From NCBI GenBank assembly GCA_963669285.2, contig CAXXSI010000030.1, positions 124,001-188,000 of the forward strand: DNA of 64,000 nt, given 5' to 3'. Below, one piece after another: positions 54,540 to 62,836 of the stretch. Under the pieces are notes generated by a model. That model saw nothing but the letters and a program-made list of their open reading frames with translations. It was not told the origin of the DNA and did not search any database. The translations under genes were made by a program, and so were the position numbers. The stretch is from JAWKWH01 sp963669285 (GTDB lineage: Bacteria > Pseudomonadota > Alphaproteobacteria > Rhizobiales > Rhizobiaceae). Position 1 is the stretch's first letter, and every line of letters begins with the position of its first letter.

Positions 54540-55811
54540 TTAGACCTCGCCGACCGGCCTGATTCTCAGCTTCACAATCCGGTTCTTTTCCCGCTTCATC
54601 ACCACGAAACGCATGTCGTGGAAAGTAAAGGCCTGTTTTTCCTCGGGAATCGATTGCGTCTCGTGAATAACCAGCCCTGCGACAGTTGTCACATCATCAT
54701 CTGGAAGATCCCAGTCGAGCGCCCGGTTCAGGTCGCGGATCGGAACCGAGCCGTCCACCACGACCGAACCATCAGCTTCCTGTTTGACGCCCTGCATGTC
54801 GACATCATGCTCATCGGCAATCTCGCCCACGATCTCTTCCAAGATGTCTTCCAGCGTCACCAGACCTTCAACCTCGCCATATTCGTCAACGACGATGGCA
54901 ATGTGCGCCTTCTGTCGCAGAAAAGCGTTGAGCTGAAGCTGCAGAGACGTCGTGTCGGGCACAAACCAGGGTTTTGTCGCCACCTTGCGGATATCGATCT
55001 TCGATGGATCATTACCCGTGTCATTGAGCGCGCGAAGCAGATCTTTCGCATGTACGACTCCGACGATGTTGTCCGTCGAATCACGCCAGAGGGGGAGGCG
55101 TGTGTAGGGGCTTTTCAGTATTTCGCGAACAACGCTTTCCGGTGGATCGTCGGCATTGACCATCCGCATGCTGGTGCGGTGGATCATGACATCCGACACC
55201 TCCAGCTCGTGCAGGTCCAGGACACCGCCGACGCGGTCCCGATCAGCTTTGAAGAATGCACCTTCCCGGTGCAGCACCTCGACCGTGCCGCGCAGTTCCT
55301 CGTGCGCGCTCAGCATGGAGCGGCCTTCTTCGAGACTGACGCCGAAGGTAGACAATATCCGGCGCACCAATCCGTTCGCGACCGTCGAAACTGGGCCTGC
55401 AACGGTCAGGAAAGCTCTGATGAGTGGTGCCATCGCCAGCGAAAACCGGTCGGGATTGGAAATCGCCCAGGATTTCGGCAGAATTTCCGCAAACACCACC
55501 AAAAGCACCGTCATGGTCAGTGTGGCGTAGAGCACGCCGGCGTCGCCAAAAAGAGTCAGGAATACCGAGGTTGCCAGTGCAGAGCCGAGAATATTGACCA
55601 GGTTGTTGCCGATCAGCAGCGCTCCGATCAGCCGATCACGCCTTTCGATCAAGCGATTGACGATTAAGGCGCGTTTGTCGCCGGTTGCTGCGAGCGTGTG
55701 CATTCGTGCCCGCGAAGCCGCCGTCAGCGCGGTCTCTGAGCCCGAAAAAATGGCAGACAGGACAATGAGCGCCAAAATGATGGCACAGATAATCCAAATG
55801 GAAATTGTCAT
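54540..55811 (-). CDS. HlyC/CorC family transporter (CNNM/hemolysin-like)
   Basis: A 423-residue membrane protein: an N-terminal CNNM (DUF21) domain with four helices (SAIFSGSETALTAASRARMH near residue 19 is the signature), two CBS domains (RTSMRMVNADDPPESVVREI near residue 211 and VVDEYGEVEGLVTLEDILEE near residue 304) and a C-terminal CorC_HlyC domain. Members act in magnesium or cobalt efflux; the hemolysin name is historical. Its ATG overlaps the TGA of aroB as ATGA. The aroK-aroB-CNNM order is conserved in Rhizobiales. Confidence 0.92.
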   Translation of the reverse strand: MTISIWIICAIILALIVLSAIFSGSETALTAASRARMHTLAATGDKRALIVNRLIERRDRLIGALLIGNNLVNILGSALATSVFLTLFGDAGVLYATLTMTVLLVVFAEILPKSWAISNPDRFSLAMAPLIRAFLTVAGPVSTVANGLVRRILSTFGVSLEEGRSMLSAHEELRGTVEVLHREGAFFKADRDRVGGVLDLHELEVSDVMIHRTSMRMVNADDPPESVVREILKSPYTRLPLWRDSTDNIVGVVHAKDLLRALNDTGNDPSKIDIRKVATKPWFVPDTTSLQLQLNAFLRQKAHIAIVVDEYGEVEGLVTLEDILEEIVGEIADEHDVDMQGVKQEADGSVVVDGSVPIRDLNRALDWDLPDDDVTTVAGLVIHETQSIPEEKQAFTFHDMRFVVMKREKNRIVKLRIRPVGEV

Positions 55812-56932
55812 CCCGGATGGTTCTCCTTCAGGAACGCCAGCACCTCGGATGCGGGGACATCCTTGGCGATAAATGATTGTCCGATACCGCGCGTCAATAT
55901 GAATGTCAGACTGCCGCGCGAAACTTTCTTGTCCTGCGATATATAGGAAAGAAGCGCCTCTGCGTCAGGAAGTGATCCGGGAACATCGTTAAGGCAGGTG
56001 GGAAGACCAACTGCACGCAGATGGGATTCTACCCGTTCGGCATCATCAGGACTTGCATGGTTCAGACGCGACGAAAACCGGTGTGCCAAGGCCATTCCGA
56101 TGGCCACGCCCTCGCCATGAATGAGCCGTTTGGAATCGTAGCCAGTGGCGGCTTCGAGCGCATGGCCGAACGTATGTCCCAGATTGAGCAGAGCACGGTC
56201 TCCGGATTCCAACTCATCGCGCGCAACCACGTCCGCTTTGGCGCGGCACGATTGGGCAATCGCTTCGGTGCGCGCCTTGCCGCCGGCGAACACATCGCGC
56301 CAGTTGGTTTCGAGCCAGGAAAAGAACTCCGGCTTGTCGATCAGTCCGTATTTGGCGACCTCGGCATAGCCGGCGCGGAACTCGCGGGGCGACAGCGTGT
56401 CGAGAACGTCGGTATCGGCGACAACAAGCTTGGGCTGGTGGAACACACCGACAAGGTTTTTTCCATGCGCGGTATTGATGCCCGTCTTGCCGCCAACAGA
56501 ACTGTCGACCTGGGCCAGAAGTGATGTTGGCACCTGAATGAAATTCATGCCGCGCCGCACGATCCCGGCGGCAAAACCGGCCAGGTCGCCGATGACACCG
56601 CCTCCCAGTGCCAGAACAGCATCACCGCGCTCAAGTCTGGCCGCCAGTATCGCGTCCACGACGGTTTGCAGGGCTTCGAAGCTTTTGGTCTTCTCACCGG
56701 CGGGCAGCGTGATGGCGACTGTTTCGATACCGGTATTGGAAAGCGATTCCTGTAGCGGCCGCAGGTAAATCGCACCAACGGTCTCGTCGGTGACAATTGC
56801 CGCCCGTACTGCCGGAAGCACAGCGCTTAAGCTCTCGGCCACCGTTTGCAGCAAGCCGGGTCCGATCAGGATGTCGTAGGCGCGCGATCCGAGGCCGACT
56901 TCTACGCGAACCTGGCCGTTTACCTCGCTCAT
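55808..56932 (-). CDS. aroB: 3-dehydroquinate synthase
   Basis: A 374-residue NAD- and metal-dependent enzyme, the second step of the shikimate pathway. ALGGGVIGDLAGFAAGIVRRG near residues 105-125 binds NAD, and FIQVPTSLLAQVDSSVGGKT near residue 131 is the signature; metal ligands occur in LNLGHTFGHALE near residue 254. It overlaps aroK by four bases (ATGA) and the downstream CNNM gene by four, so the three genes are translationally coupled. Confidence 0.96.
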   Translation of the reverse strand: MSEVNGQVRVEVGLGSRAYDILIGPGLLQTVAESLSAVLPAVRAAIVTDETVGAIYLRPLQESLSNTGIETVAITLPAGEKTKSFEALQTVVDAILAARLERGDAVLALGGGVIGDLAGFAAGIVRRGMNFIQVPTSLLAQVDSSVGGKTGINTAHGKNLVGVFHQPKLVVADTDVLDTLSPREFRAGYAEVAKYGLIDKPEFFSWLETNWRDVFAGGKARTEAIAQSCRAKADVVARDELESGDRALLNLGHTFGHALEAATGYDSKRLIHGEGVAIGMALAHRFSSRLNHASPDDAERVESHLRAVGLPTCLNDVPGSLPDAEALLSYISQDKKVSRGSLTFILTRGIGQSFIAKDVPASEVLAFLKENHPG

Positions 56933-57534
56933 TGCGCCTGTTCCTTAAGGGTTTCCATTTCGAGGTGGTTGGTAAGTGCGGCTAGAACTTCCTCCGTTAT
57001 CACTTCCTTGCGCTCGTCACGCGTCGTGATTGTGAGATCGGCCCGGCCATAGACCGGGTATCGCTGCTCCATCAGTGTTTCCATGATCGCTCGCGGATTG
57101 TCGTTCTGCAAAAGCGGCCTGTTCTGCTTACGCAGGACGCGGGCCATCAGCGTATCCAGATCGGCCTTGAGCCAGATTGATATGCCTTTTTTGCGAATTG
57201 TCCGGCGGGTCGAATCGTTCATAAACGCACCGCCGCCCGTTGAGACCACAGCCGGACCTTCCCTGAGCAGGCGGGAGATGACCCGGCGTTCAAGGGACCG
57301 GAATTCCGGTTCACCGTATTCTTCGAACAGGTCTGGAATTGTCATCCGCGAGACATGTTCGATCTCATGATCGCTGTCTGCAAATGGCAGCCGGAGCTCT
57401 TGGGCCGTACCGCGCCCGATTGCGGTTTTTCCGGCACCCATCAATCCGATGAACACGATCGACCGAACGCCAAGGCGCTCGATGATCTGATGACGGCGAT
57501 CGTAGCCGGATTTTTGCTGACCTGCTGAACTCAT
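56929..57534 (-). CDS. aroK: Shikimate kinase
   Basis: A 201-residue kinase that phosphorylates shikimate. Walker A is GLMGAGKTAIGRG near residues 31-43, the shikimate-binding motif DSDHEIEHVSRMTIPD near residue 54, and the VVSTGGGAFM loop near residue 94. The N-terminal 20 residues are an extension typical of alphaproteobacterial AroK. It is the first gene of the aroK-aroB-CNNM operon and diverges from a small membrane-protein gene. Confidence 0.95.
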   Translation of the reverse strand: MSSAGQQKSGYDRRHQIIERLGVRSIVFIGLMGAGKTAIGRGTAQELRLPFADSDHEIEHVSRMTIPDLFEEYGEPEFRSLERRVISRLLREGPAVVSTGGGAFMNDSTRRTIRKKGISIWLKADLDTLMARVLRKQNRPLLQNDNPRAIMETLMEQRYPVYGRADLTITTRDERKEVITEEVLAALTNHLEMETLKEQAQ

Positions 57535-57671
57535 TGCATCCTCGCAAATTCATGCCGGTTCGACATGAATTTGCCCAGCCCGTCAAGGCGATGTCACCTT
57601 ATGGAGCATTACTTGCATTGGCCGATGGCCGGTTCCATAACGTTACCACAATAATTTGGGAATCCGCCTGT

Positions 57672-57824
57672 ATGCCAACGCTGTTCAAATTTCTGACCAT
57701 ATTGGCAGTGCTTGCCGGCTTGGCCTATGGCGGCATGATCGCACTGGTCACATTGGTTGAACCGAAACCCGGTGAGATGACCGTCCGAATCCCGGTCGAG
57801 AAGGTCAATCCGCCGCGCGAGTAG
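57672..57824 (+). CDS. Small single-pass membrane protein
   Basis: A 50-residue protein: one membrane helix (FLTILAVLAGLAYGGMIALV) followed by EPKPGEMTVRIPVEKVNPPRE. The same small protein occurs between aroK and xerD in other Rhizobiales, which supports it being real. ATG at 57672 begins the conserved part; the frame is open upstream to 57534 without similarity. It is 5 bp from xerD, so the two are co-transcribed. The function is unknown. Confidence 0.75.
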   Translation: MPTLFKFLTILAVLAGLAYGGMIALVTLVEPKPGEMTVRIPVEKVNPPRE

Positions 57825-57829
57825 CCCTC

Positions 57830-58750
57830 ATGACGAGCAGTCCGGCTTTAATTGAAGCTTTTTTGGAGATGATGGCCGCTGAACGCGGCGCCAGCGAAAA
57901 CACGCTTTCAGCCTACCGTCTTGATTTGGATGACGCGAATGCTTCTTGTGGAGGCAATCTGGCGGAAGCGGATGCGCAATTGCTTCGCCGCCATGTGGAG
58001 GGCATTCCCGCCCGTGGTTTTGCCGCATCGACCCAGGCCCGCAAATTGTCCGCCCTGCGCCAGTTTTTCCGGTTCCTTTATGCGGAAGGTATTCGCGATG
58101 ATGATCCGACCGGGCAGATCGACCGGCCCAAGAAACAGCAATCTCTGCCAAAGGTTCTGAGCATCGCCGATGTGACGGCATTGCTGGATCTGGCCTTGCA
58201 GGAAGCACGCGCACCGGAAATGACGACGACACAACGGATGACCGCCATCCGCCTTCATGCCTTGATCGACGTGCTCTACGCGACGGGCATGCGGGTTTCG
58301 GAGCTTGTTTCCCTGCCGGTAGCCGTGGCGCGTCGCGACGAGCGGTATTTCGTCGTCAAGGGCAAAGGCAGCAAGGAACGGATCGTTCCGCTCTCACCAT
58401 CGGCCCGTACCGCGATGACATCGTGGCTCGAATGCCGCGACTCGGTTGAAAGCTGGGCCGAAAGCCGCTTCCTGTTCCCTTCGCACTCCAGCAGCGGACA
58501 CCTGCCAAGACAGGTCTTTGCCCGCGAACTGAAGTCACTGGCCGCAAGGGCCGGCATAGCAGCCGAAAAAATATCGCCGCACGTCATTCGCCATGCCTTT
58601 GCCAGCCACTTGTTGCAGAACGGAGCAGACTTGCGTTCAGTGCAGCAACTGCTTGGCCATTCGGATATTTCCACCACCCAGATTTACACTCATGTGATGG
58701 AAGAGCGGCTGGCTGAATTGGTCAACGAACATCATCCGCTTGCCGATTAG
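57830..58750 (+). CDS. xerD: Tyrosine recombinase XerD
   Basis: A 306-residue site-specific recombinase that resolves chromosome dimers at dif with XerC. The catalytic set is visible: Arg in ATGMRVSEL near residue 158, Lys in GKGSKERIVP, HVIRHAFASHLL near residue 246 (His and Arg), HSD in LGHSDISTT, and the nucleophile Tyr in QIYTHVMEERL near residue 287. Context (aroK upstream, accA downstream) is that of chromosomal xerD, not an integrase of a mobile element. Confidence 0.94.
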   Translation: MTSSPALIEAFLEMMAAERGASENTLSAYRLDLDDANASCGGNLAEADAQLLRRHVEGIPARGFAASTQARKLSALRQFFRFLYAEGIRDDDPTGQIDRPKKQQSLPKVLSIADVTALLDLALQEARAPEMTTTQRMTAIRLHALIDVLYATGMRVSELVSLPVAVARRDERYFVVKGKGSKERIVPLSPSARTAMTSWLECRDSVESWAESRFLFPSHSSSGHLPRQVFARELKSLAARAGIAAEKISPHVIRHAFASHLLQNGADLRSVQQLLGHSDISTTQIYTHVMEERLAELVNEHHPLAD

Positions 58751-58850
58751 CATTGCGATGTTTATGTGAAGGTGAATTTTGGGTCGGCGGTTGGCGCTTT
58801 CCCTGACAGGCGCGAAGCGCGAACGAATGATTGTTTTGGTTCAGTAGTAC

Positions 58851-59801
58851 ATGCATCATTACCTGGAATTCGAAAAACCGGTTGCCGATCTGGACGGCCA
58901 GATTCTCGAACTGAAGAAAATGAGCGAGGCCGGCGAAGCCGTCGACGTCGTCGAAGAGATCGAACGTCTTGAGAAGCGGTCGCAGGATGCGTTACGCGAC
59001 GCCTACAAGGCGCTGACGCCGTGGCAGAAGGCCCAGGTCGCGCGACACCCCGACAGACCCCATTGCATTGACTACATCGACAACCTATTCGCTGAGTTCA
59101 CGCCGCTTGCCGGCGATCGCTGTTTTGGCGAGGATCACGCGGTTGTTGCCGGATTTTGCCGCTTCCAGGGTACGCCGGTGGCGGTAATCGGTCAGGAAAA
59201 GGGATCCGATACAGCAAGCCGTTTGAAACGTAATTTCGGTATGGCCAGACCTGAAGGCTATCGCAAGGCGGTGCGGATCATGGAACTGGCCGACCGTTTC
59301 GGATTGCCGGTCATAACGCTGGTCGATACCACCGGGGCATATCCGGGCATCGGTGCTGAAGAACGCGGGCAGGCTGAAGCGATCGCTCGCTCAACGGCGG
59401 CCTGCCTCGGTGTGAAAGCACCGATCATCTCGGTGATCATTGGCGAAGGCGGATCCGGCGGAGCGATCGCTGTCGCGACCGCAAACCGCGTCTACATGCT
59501 TGAGCATTCGATCTATTCGGTGATTTCGCCGGAAGGGGCGGCTTCCATACTGTGGCACGATTCCACACGGGCCAAGGATGCTGCCACAAGCATGAAAATC
59601 ACCGCGCAGGATCTTCTCGATCTGAAAATTATCGACGGCGTGATTGCCGAACCGCTTGGCGGTGCCCATCGCGATCCGGAAGCTGTTTTCAAGGCGACTG
59701 AAACCCGGATTGCCGAAGCCTTTACCGAGCTTGCCGGATCCAACCAGGACTATCGCGAACTCCGACGCGAAAAATTCCTCGCCATCGGACGGTCGCTTTA
59801 G
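58851..59801 (+). CDS. accA: Acetyl-CoA carboxylase carboxyltransferase subunit alpha
   Basis: The 316-residue alpha subunit of the AccAD carboxyltransferase, which transfers carboxyl from biotin to acetyl-CoA for fatty acid synthesis. HYLEFEKPVADLDGQI begins the protein, and the crotonase-fold motifs are VDTTGAYPGIGAEERGQAEA split near residues 162-181 and IGEGGSGGAIAVATANRV near residue 198. The length is normal. A 100-bp gap separates it from xerD. Confidence 0.97.
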   Translation: MHHYLEFEKPVADLDGQILELKKMSEAGEAVDVVEEIERLEKRSQDALRDAYKALTPWQKAQVARHPDRPHCIDYIDNLFAEFTPLAGDRCFGEDHAVVAGFCRFQGTPVAVIGQEKGSDTASRLKRNFGMARPEGYRKAVRIMELADRFGLPVITLVDTTGAYPGIGAEERGQAEAIARSTAACLGVKAPIISVIIGEGGSGGAIAVATANRVYMLEHSIYSVISPEGAASILWHDSTRAKDAATSMKITAQDLLDLKIIDGVIAEPLGGAHRDPEAVFKATETRIAEAFTELAGSNQDYRELRREKFLAIGRSL

Positions 59802-60041
59802 TCTTTTGGGCTTCGAAAGCGGAACTTTTTCTGCCCGATTGACAAAAATTTGACTGAAATCGGGCGTCAAATGCCTTATTATTGGCACAGCTATGCAGCA
59901 CAGGCCGGTAACCGACGGCAATATGTTTAAAGATTCTGGTAATGAATCTTCAAGGTTAATGGGCCTAGATGGCTGAGTAACCGATTGTGTGAGTAAATTG
60001 CCGGCAGGCCGCTAGTGCGTTCAGGGGACAGTTCGTTACGA

Positions 60042-61205
60042 ATGTTGGCGAAATCCAAAACATTGCTGATTGCTGTAGCCTTTGGCGGCTTGACCGCGTG
60101 CCAGGGCTCGCTTGACGATATCGCGCCGAAGGCCGAGAAACAGCTTCCCGAAAAGATCGTCATGTCCATGAAGGCCAAGGGCATGACGCGCTCGTCGCCC
60201 ATCATGGTCAGGATTTTCAAGGAAGAGGGTGAGCTTGAAGTCTGGAAAAAGAAGGATACCGGCCGCTACGACCTGATATCCAGCTACAACATCTGCAAAT
60301 GGTCAGGAAAACTGGGGCCGAAATTCCGCGAGGGTGACCGGCAGGCACCGGAGGGATTTTACACGGTCAACCAGGCCCAGATGAATCCCAAATCGAGCTA
60401 CTATCTGGCATTCAATATCGGATTCCCGAACACATTCGACCGCGCGCTTGGACGCACAGGGTCCCATCTGATGGTTCATGGCGCATGCTCGTCGGCCGGC
60501 TGTTATTCCATGACCGACGATCAGATCTCCGAAATCTACGCCTTTGCCCGCGATGCATTCAGGGGCGGACAAACGGCTTTTCAGGTTCAGGCTTATCCAT
60601 TCCGGATGACCGCGCAGAACATGGCGAGATATCGCGGCGACCCGAACTTCAGGTTCTGGCAGATGCTGAAGGAAGGTCACGACCATTTCGAGATCACCAA
60701 GGTGCCGCCAAAGGTTAATGTGTGTGACCGAAAATATGTTTTCAATCGCATCGCCGAAGAGGGTGACGAGTTCTCGCCGCTGCGGGCTTGCCCGCCCACG
60801 ACGCAGCCCGAGTCGCTGACGCTCGCCTATTCAAACTACAAAGCCACCTATATGTCAGCATTCACATCGGCACTGGACAGCCAGAAACATGCCTCGCGCA
60901 GCCCGTCCATCGCCGGGGTCAAGGAAGCGGCACTTGTATCCAAATGGTCCAAAGCGCGTGCCCGCGGTGAGCGGGTGTCACGTGAGCCACCTTCGTTGTC
61001 CAACCCTTCCATAGCGCCGGTTGCCGCGCCAAAGCCCACGCCAAAACCGGTTGTCGCTCAACCCGAACCGGAGGAAAAACCGGTCGAGGCCGTCAAGGAA
61101 GAACCCGCGGAAGCAGCTGATCAGACCGCGAAGGCCGAGGAGAGCGAAGGCACGCTTGAAAAGCTGTGGTCGAAAAGAAAAAAGCTGAAGCTTTTTGGTG
61201 ATTGA
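60042..61205 (+). CDS. Murein L,D-transpeptidase family lipoprotein
   Basis: A 387-residue lipoprotein: the signal ends in the lipobox LTAC (Cys20 or nearby), so the protein is membrane anchored. The YkuD-type catalytic motif is HLMVHGACSSAGCYSMTDDQ near residues 143-162, with HG and the nucleophile in SSAGC. It resembles YafK-type enzymes that form or remodel peptidoglycan links. The C-terminal 60 residues are Pro/Glu/Lys-rich (KPTPKPVVAQPEPEEKP), a likely unstructured linker. ATG at 60042 is preferred to the GTG at 60015. The 240-bp gap upstream contains no recognised site. Confidence 0.9.
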   Translation: MLAKSKTLLIAVAFGGLTACQGSLDDIAPKAEKQLPEKIVMSMKAKGMTRSSPIMVRIFKEEGELEVWKKKDTGRYDLISSYNICKWSGKLGPKFREGDRQAPEGFYTVNQAQMNPKSSYYLAFNIGFPNTFDRALGRTGSHLMVHGACSSAGCYSMTDDQISEIYAFARDAFRGGQTAFQVQAYPFRMTAQNMARYRGDPNFRFWQMLKEGHDHFEITKVPPKVNVCDRKYVFNRIAEEGDEFSPLRACPPTTQPESLTLAYSNYKATYMSAFTSALDSQKHASRSPSIAGVKEAALVSKWSKARARGERVSREPPSLSNPSIAPVAAPKPTPKPVVAQPEPEEKPVEAVKEEPAEAADQTAKAEESEGTLEKLWSKRKKLKLFGD

Positions 61206-61224
61206 TCGCGCTGCCGCAAGCGGC

Positions 61225-61535
61225 TAGAGCGTGTCCGGCTTAAATGGGAGCGGTTTGATGGCAAGTATTTTTCGCCTCAGCGAGGAGAATACCGCAGCGC
61301 GATGTTACCATCGTGCGAGGATTTCGACGGTGCTGGTGGGGAAAAGACTGCCAAGCAGGCGAACCGTCAAGCGCTTGAAATACCTGGATAAACCGCAACC
61401 GTTTGAACTTGGTCTTTTGCGCCCCGGTCTGCGTCGCGCGGGTCTAACGGTGTTCACACCGCGTCGCCCCGCGCTCCTTGCCGTAACACAAAATCCCTGC
61501 GTTCAAACGATTCCATTTAAGCCAAATACGCTCTA
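61225..61535. mobile_element. TAGAG-ended inverted-repeat element
   Basis: The left end TAGAGCGTGTCCGGCTTAAA (61225) and, read from 61535 on the other strand, TAGAGCGTATTTGGCTTAAA form imperfect inverted repeats of about 35 bp (further sharing ATGG and TTTGA). The right interior (61443-61525) shares about 80 alignable bases with the element at 43748-43920, including CTAACGGTG, CACCGCGTCGC and GCGCTCCT. The open frame inside (61231-61536) has no codon-level support. It occupies nearly all of the 340-bp gap between the L,D-transpeptidase and TusA-like genes. Confidence 0.7.
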
Positions 61536-61545
61536 ACAGCGGTTC

Positions 61546-61776
61546 ATGATCACCGAAATCTACGATCTTAAGGGCCTGAAATGTCCGCTGCCCGTATTCA
61601 AGGCGCGTAAACGCCTTGCAGGCATGGCGCCGGGCTCGCGGTTGTGGCTGGAAACCACCGATCCCCTGGCGGTGATCGACGTTCCGGCATTTTGTACCGA
61701 AAACGGACACACCCTCGTGGAAACCGAGACGGTTGAAGGCGGACATCGGTTCCTGGTCGAGCGCGGCAGCAACTGA
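61546..61776 (+). CDS. TusA-family sulfurtransferase
   Basis: A 76-residue SirA/TusA-fold protein. The sulfur-relay cysteine is in LKGLKCPLPVFKARK (CPxP motif, residues 13-16), and the C-terminal half ends VEGGHRFLVERG. TusA proteins pass persulfide sulfur to tRNA thiolation or cofactor synthesis. The gene starts 10 bp after an inverted-repeat element, so its promoter may lie within that element. Confidence 0.93.
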   Translation: MITEIYDLKGLKCPLPVFKARKRLAGMAPGSRLWLETTDPLAVIDVPAFCTENGHTLVETETVEGGHRFLVERGSN

Positions 61777-61795
61777 CCCTTGAGCTTTACTCTGG

Positions 61796-62827
61796 TCAAT
61801 GCGCGCCGGGAATGGCCAGGGGATTGTCTTCGAGCGCCGCCCGGTCGGGCGTATCCAGTTGCGGAACACCGATAAACGCCCGCCACAGGCGCTCGATCTC
61901 CGCCTCATCAGTGTTTTTACCGATCACGACAATAGTCGTCTTGCGTTCGGCATTGTCGGGCCAGCGCTCCAGAAGGTGGGGTGGATACAGCATTCGCTGA
62001 ACGCCCTGAACAATCACCGGACGTTCTGGATTGTCACGCGAGAAAACGATGCCTTTGATGCGCAACAGGTCGATGTCGGTCCGGCTGCGCAACAGGTCGA
62101 GAAAACCCTCCACACGGTGCCACTCCAGCGGCCGGTCGTGGGTGATTACATGCGCGGTCGCGGACGCCCCATGGTGATGATGATCGTGATCGTGCTTGAA
62201 TTCGCCAGGCGCGAGACCGTGAATTTCGAGCTTGAGTAGACGTGTCGGATGCAATTCGACATCACTATCCCGCACCACACGGCCCGATGTTGCCGTTTCG
62301 ATCCTGGTTATGAGATTTCCGGGAGTATCTGCCTCGGCCAATCCGGTCTTGGTGAGCACAACGATGTCTGCCGCTGCTAGTTGCCGCCTTGCTTCTTCAT
62401 GATCACGCAGCGCGTCTGATCCCACAATGGCATCGAATGTCGTGATAACCCGGTCGATGCGCAATGCTTGACATAATGCCGGATGACTTTGGATTGCATG
62501 CAGGACCGGCACCGGATCGGCCATGCCGGTGGTCTCGATAACGATCCGCGACAGCTTGCTGATCTTGCCGGTTTGAAGCCTGTCAACCAGATCGGCAAGC
62601 GTTTCAGCCAGCTCTCCGCGTACTGTGCAGCACAGACACCCACCGGGAATTTCGATAATCTCTTCGCTGGTTTTCTCAACCAGCAGATGGTCGATTGCGA
62701 TTTCTCCGAATTCATTGACGATAACCGCCGTATCGCGCAGCGCCGGATCAGCCAGGATCCGGTTGATCAGCGTTGTTTTCCCCGATCCGAGAAACCCGGT
62801 CACCACAATGACATCGATCGGAAACAT
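61796..62827 (-). CDS. CobW family GTP-binding protein
   Basis: A 343-residue G3E GTPase. The P-loop is GFLGSGKTT (residues 11-19), the zinc-binding CxCC motif is GGCLCC (62-67), and a histidine-rich loop HDHDHHHHG lies near residue 215; the C-terminal CobW domain has LRIKGIVFSRDNPERPVIVQ near residue 260. Family members deliver Zn or Co to metalloproteins, and the name comes from B12 loci. It is convergent with the TusA-like gene and follows the D,D-carboxypeptidase gene by 9 bp. Confidence 0.93.
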   Translation of the reverse strand: MFPIDVIVVTGFLGSGKTTLINRILADPALRDTAVIVNEFGEIAIDHLLVEKTSEEIIEIPGGCLCCTVRGELAETLADLVDRLQTGKISKLSRIVIETTGMADPVPVLHAIQSHPALCQALRIDRVITTFDAIVGSDALRDHEEARRQLAAADIVVLTKTGLAEADTPGNLITRIETATSGRVVRDSDVELHPTRLLKLEIHGLAPGEFKHDHDHHHHGASATAHVITHDRPLEWHRVEGFLDLLRSRTDIDLLRIKGIVFSRDNPERPVIVQGVQRMLYPPHLLERWPDNAERKTTIVVIGKNTDEAEIERLWRAFIGVPQLDTPDRAALEDNPLAIPGAH

Positions 62828-62836
62828 GCGGAAAAC

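Noticed and set aside
54618..55667. 349-codon open frame on the plus strand
   Set aside because: It is antisense to the CNNM/CorC gene; a shadow.
57830..58750. Tyrosine recombinase as a mobile-element integrase
   Set aside because: Motifs and context (aroK, accA) are those of chromosomal XerD; no att sites or cargo genes were seen.
61231..61536. 101-codon frame inside the 61.2-kb repeat element
   Set aside because: It includes both inverted-repeat ends as coding sequence and has no domain or codon signal.
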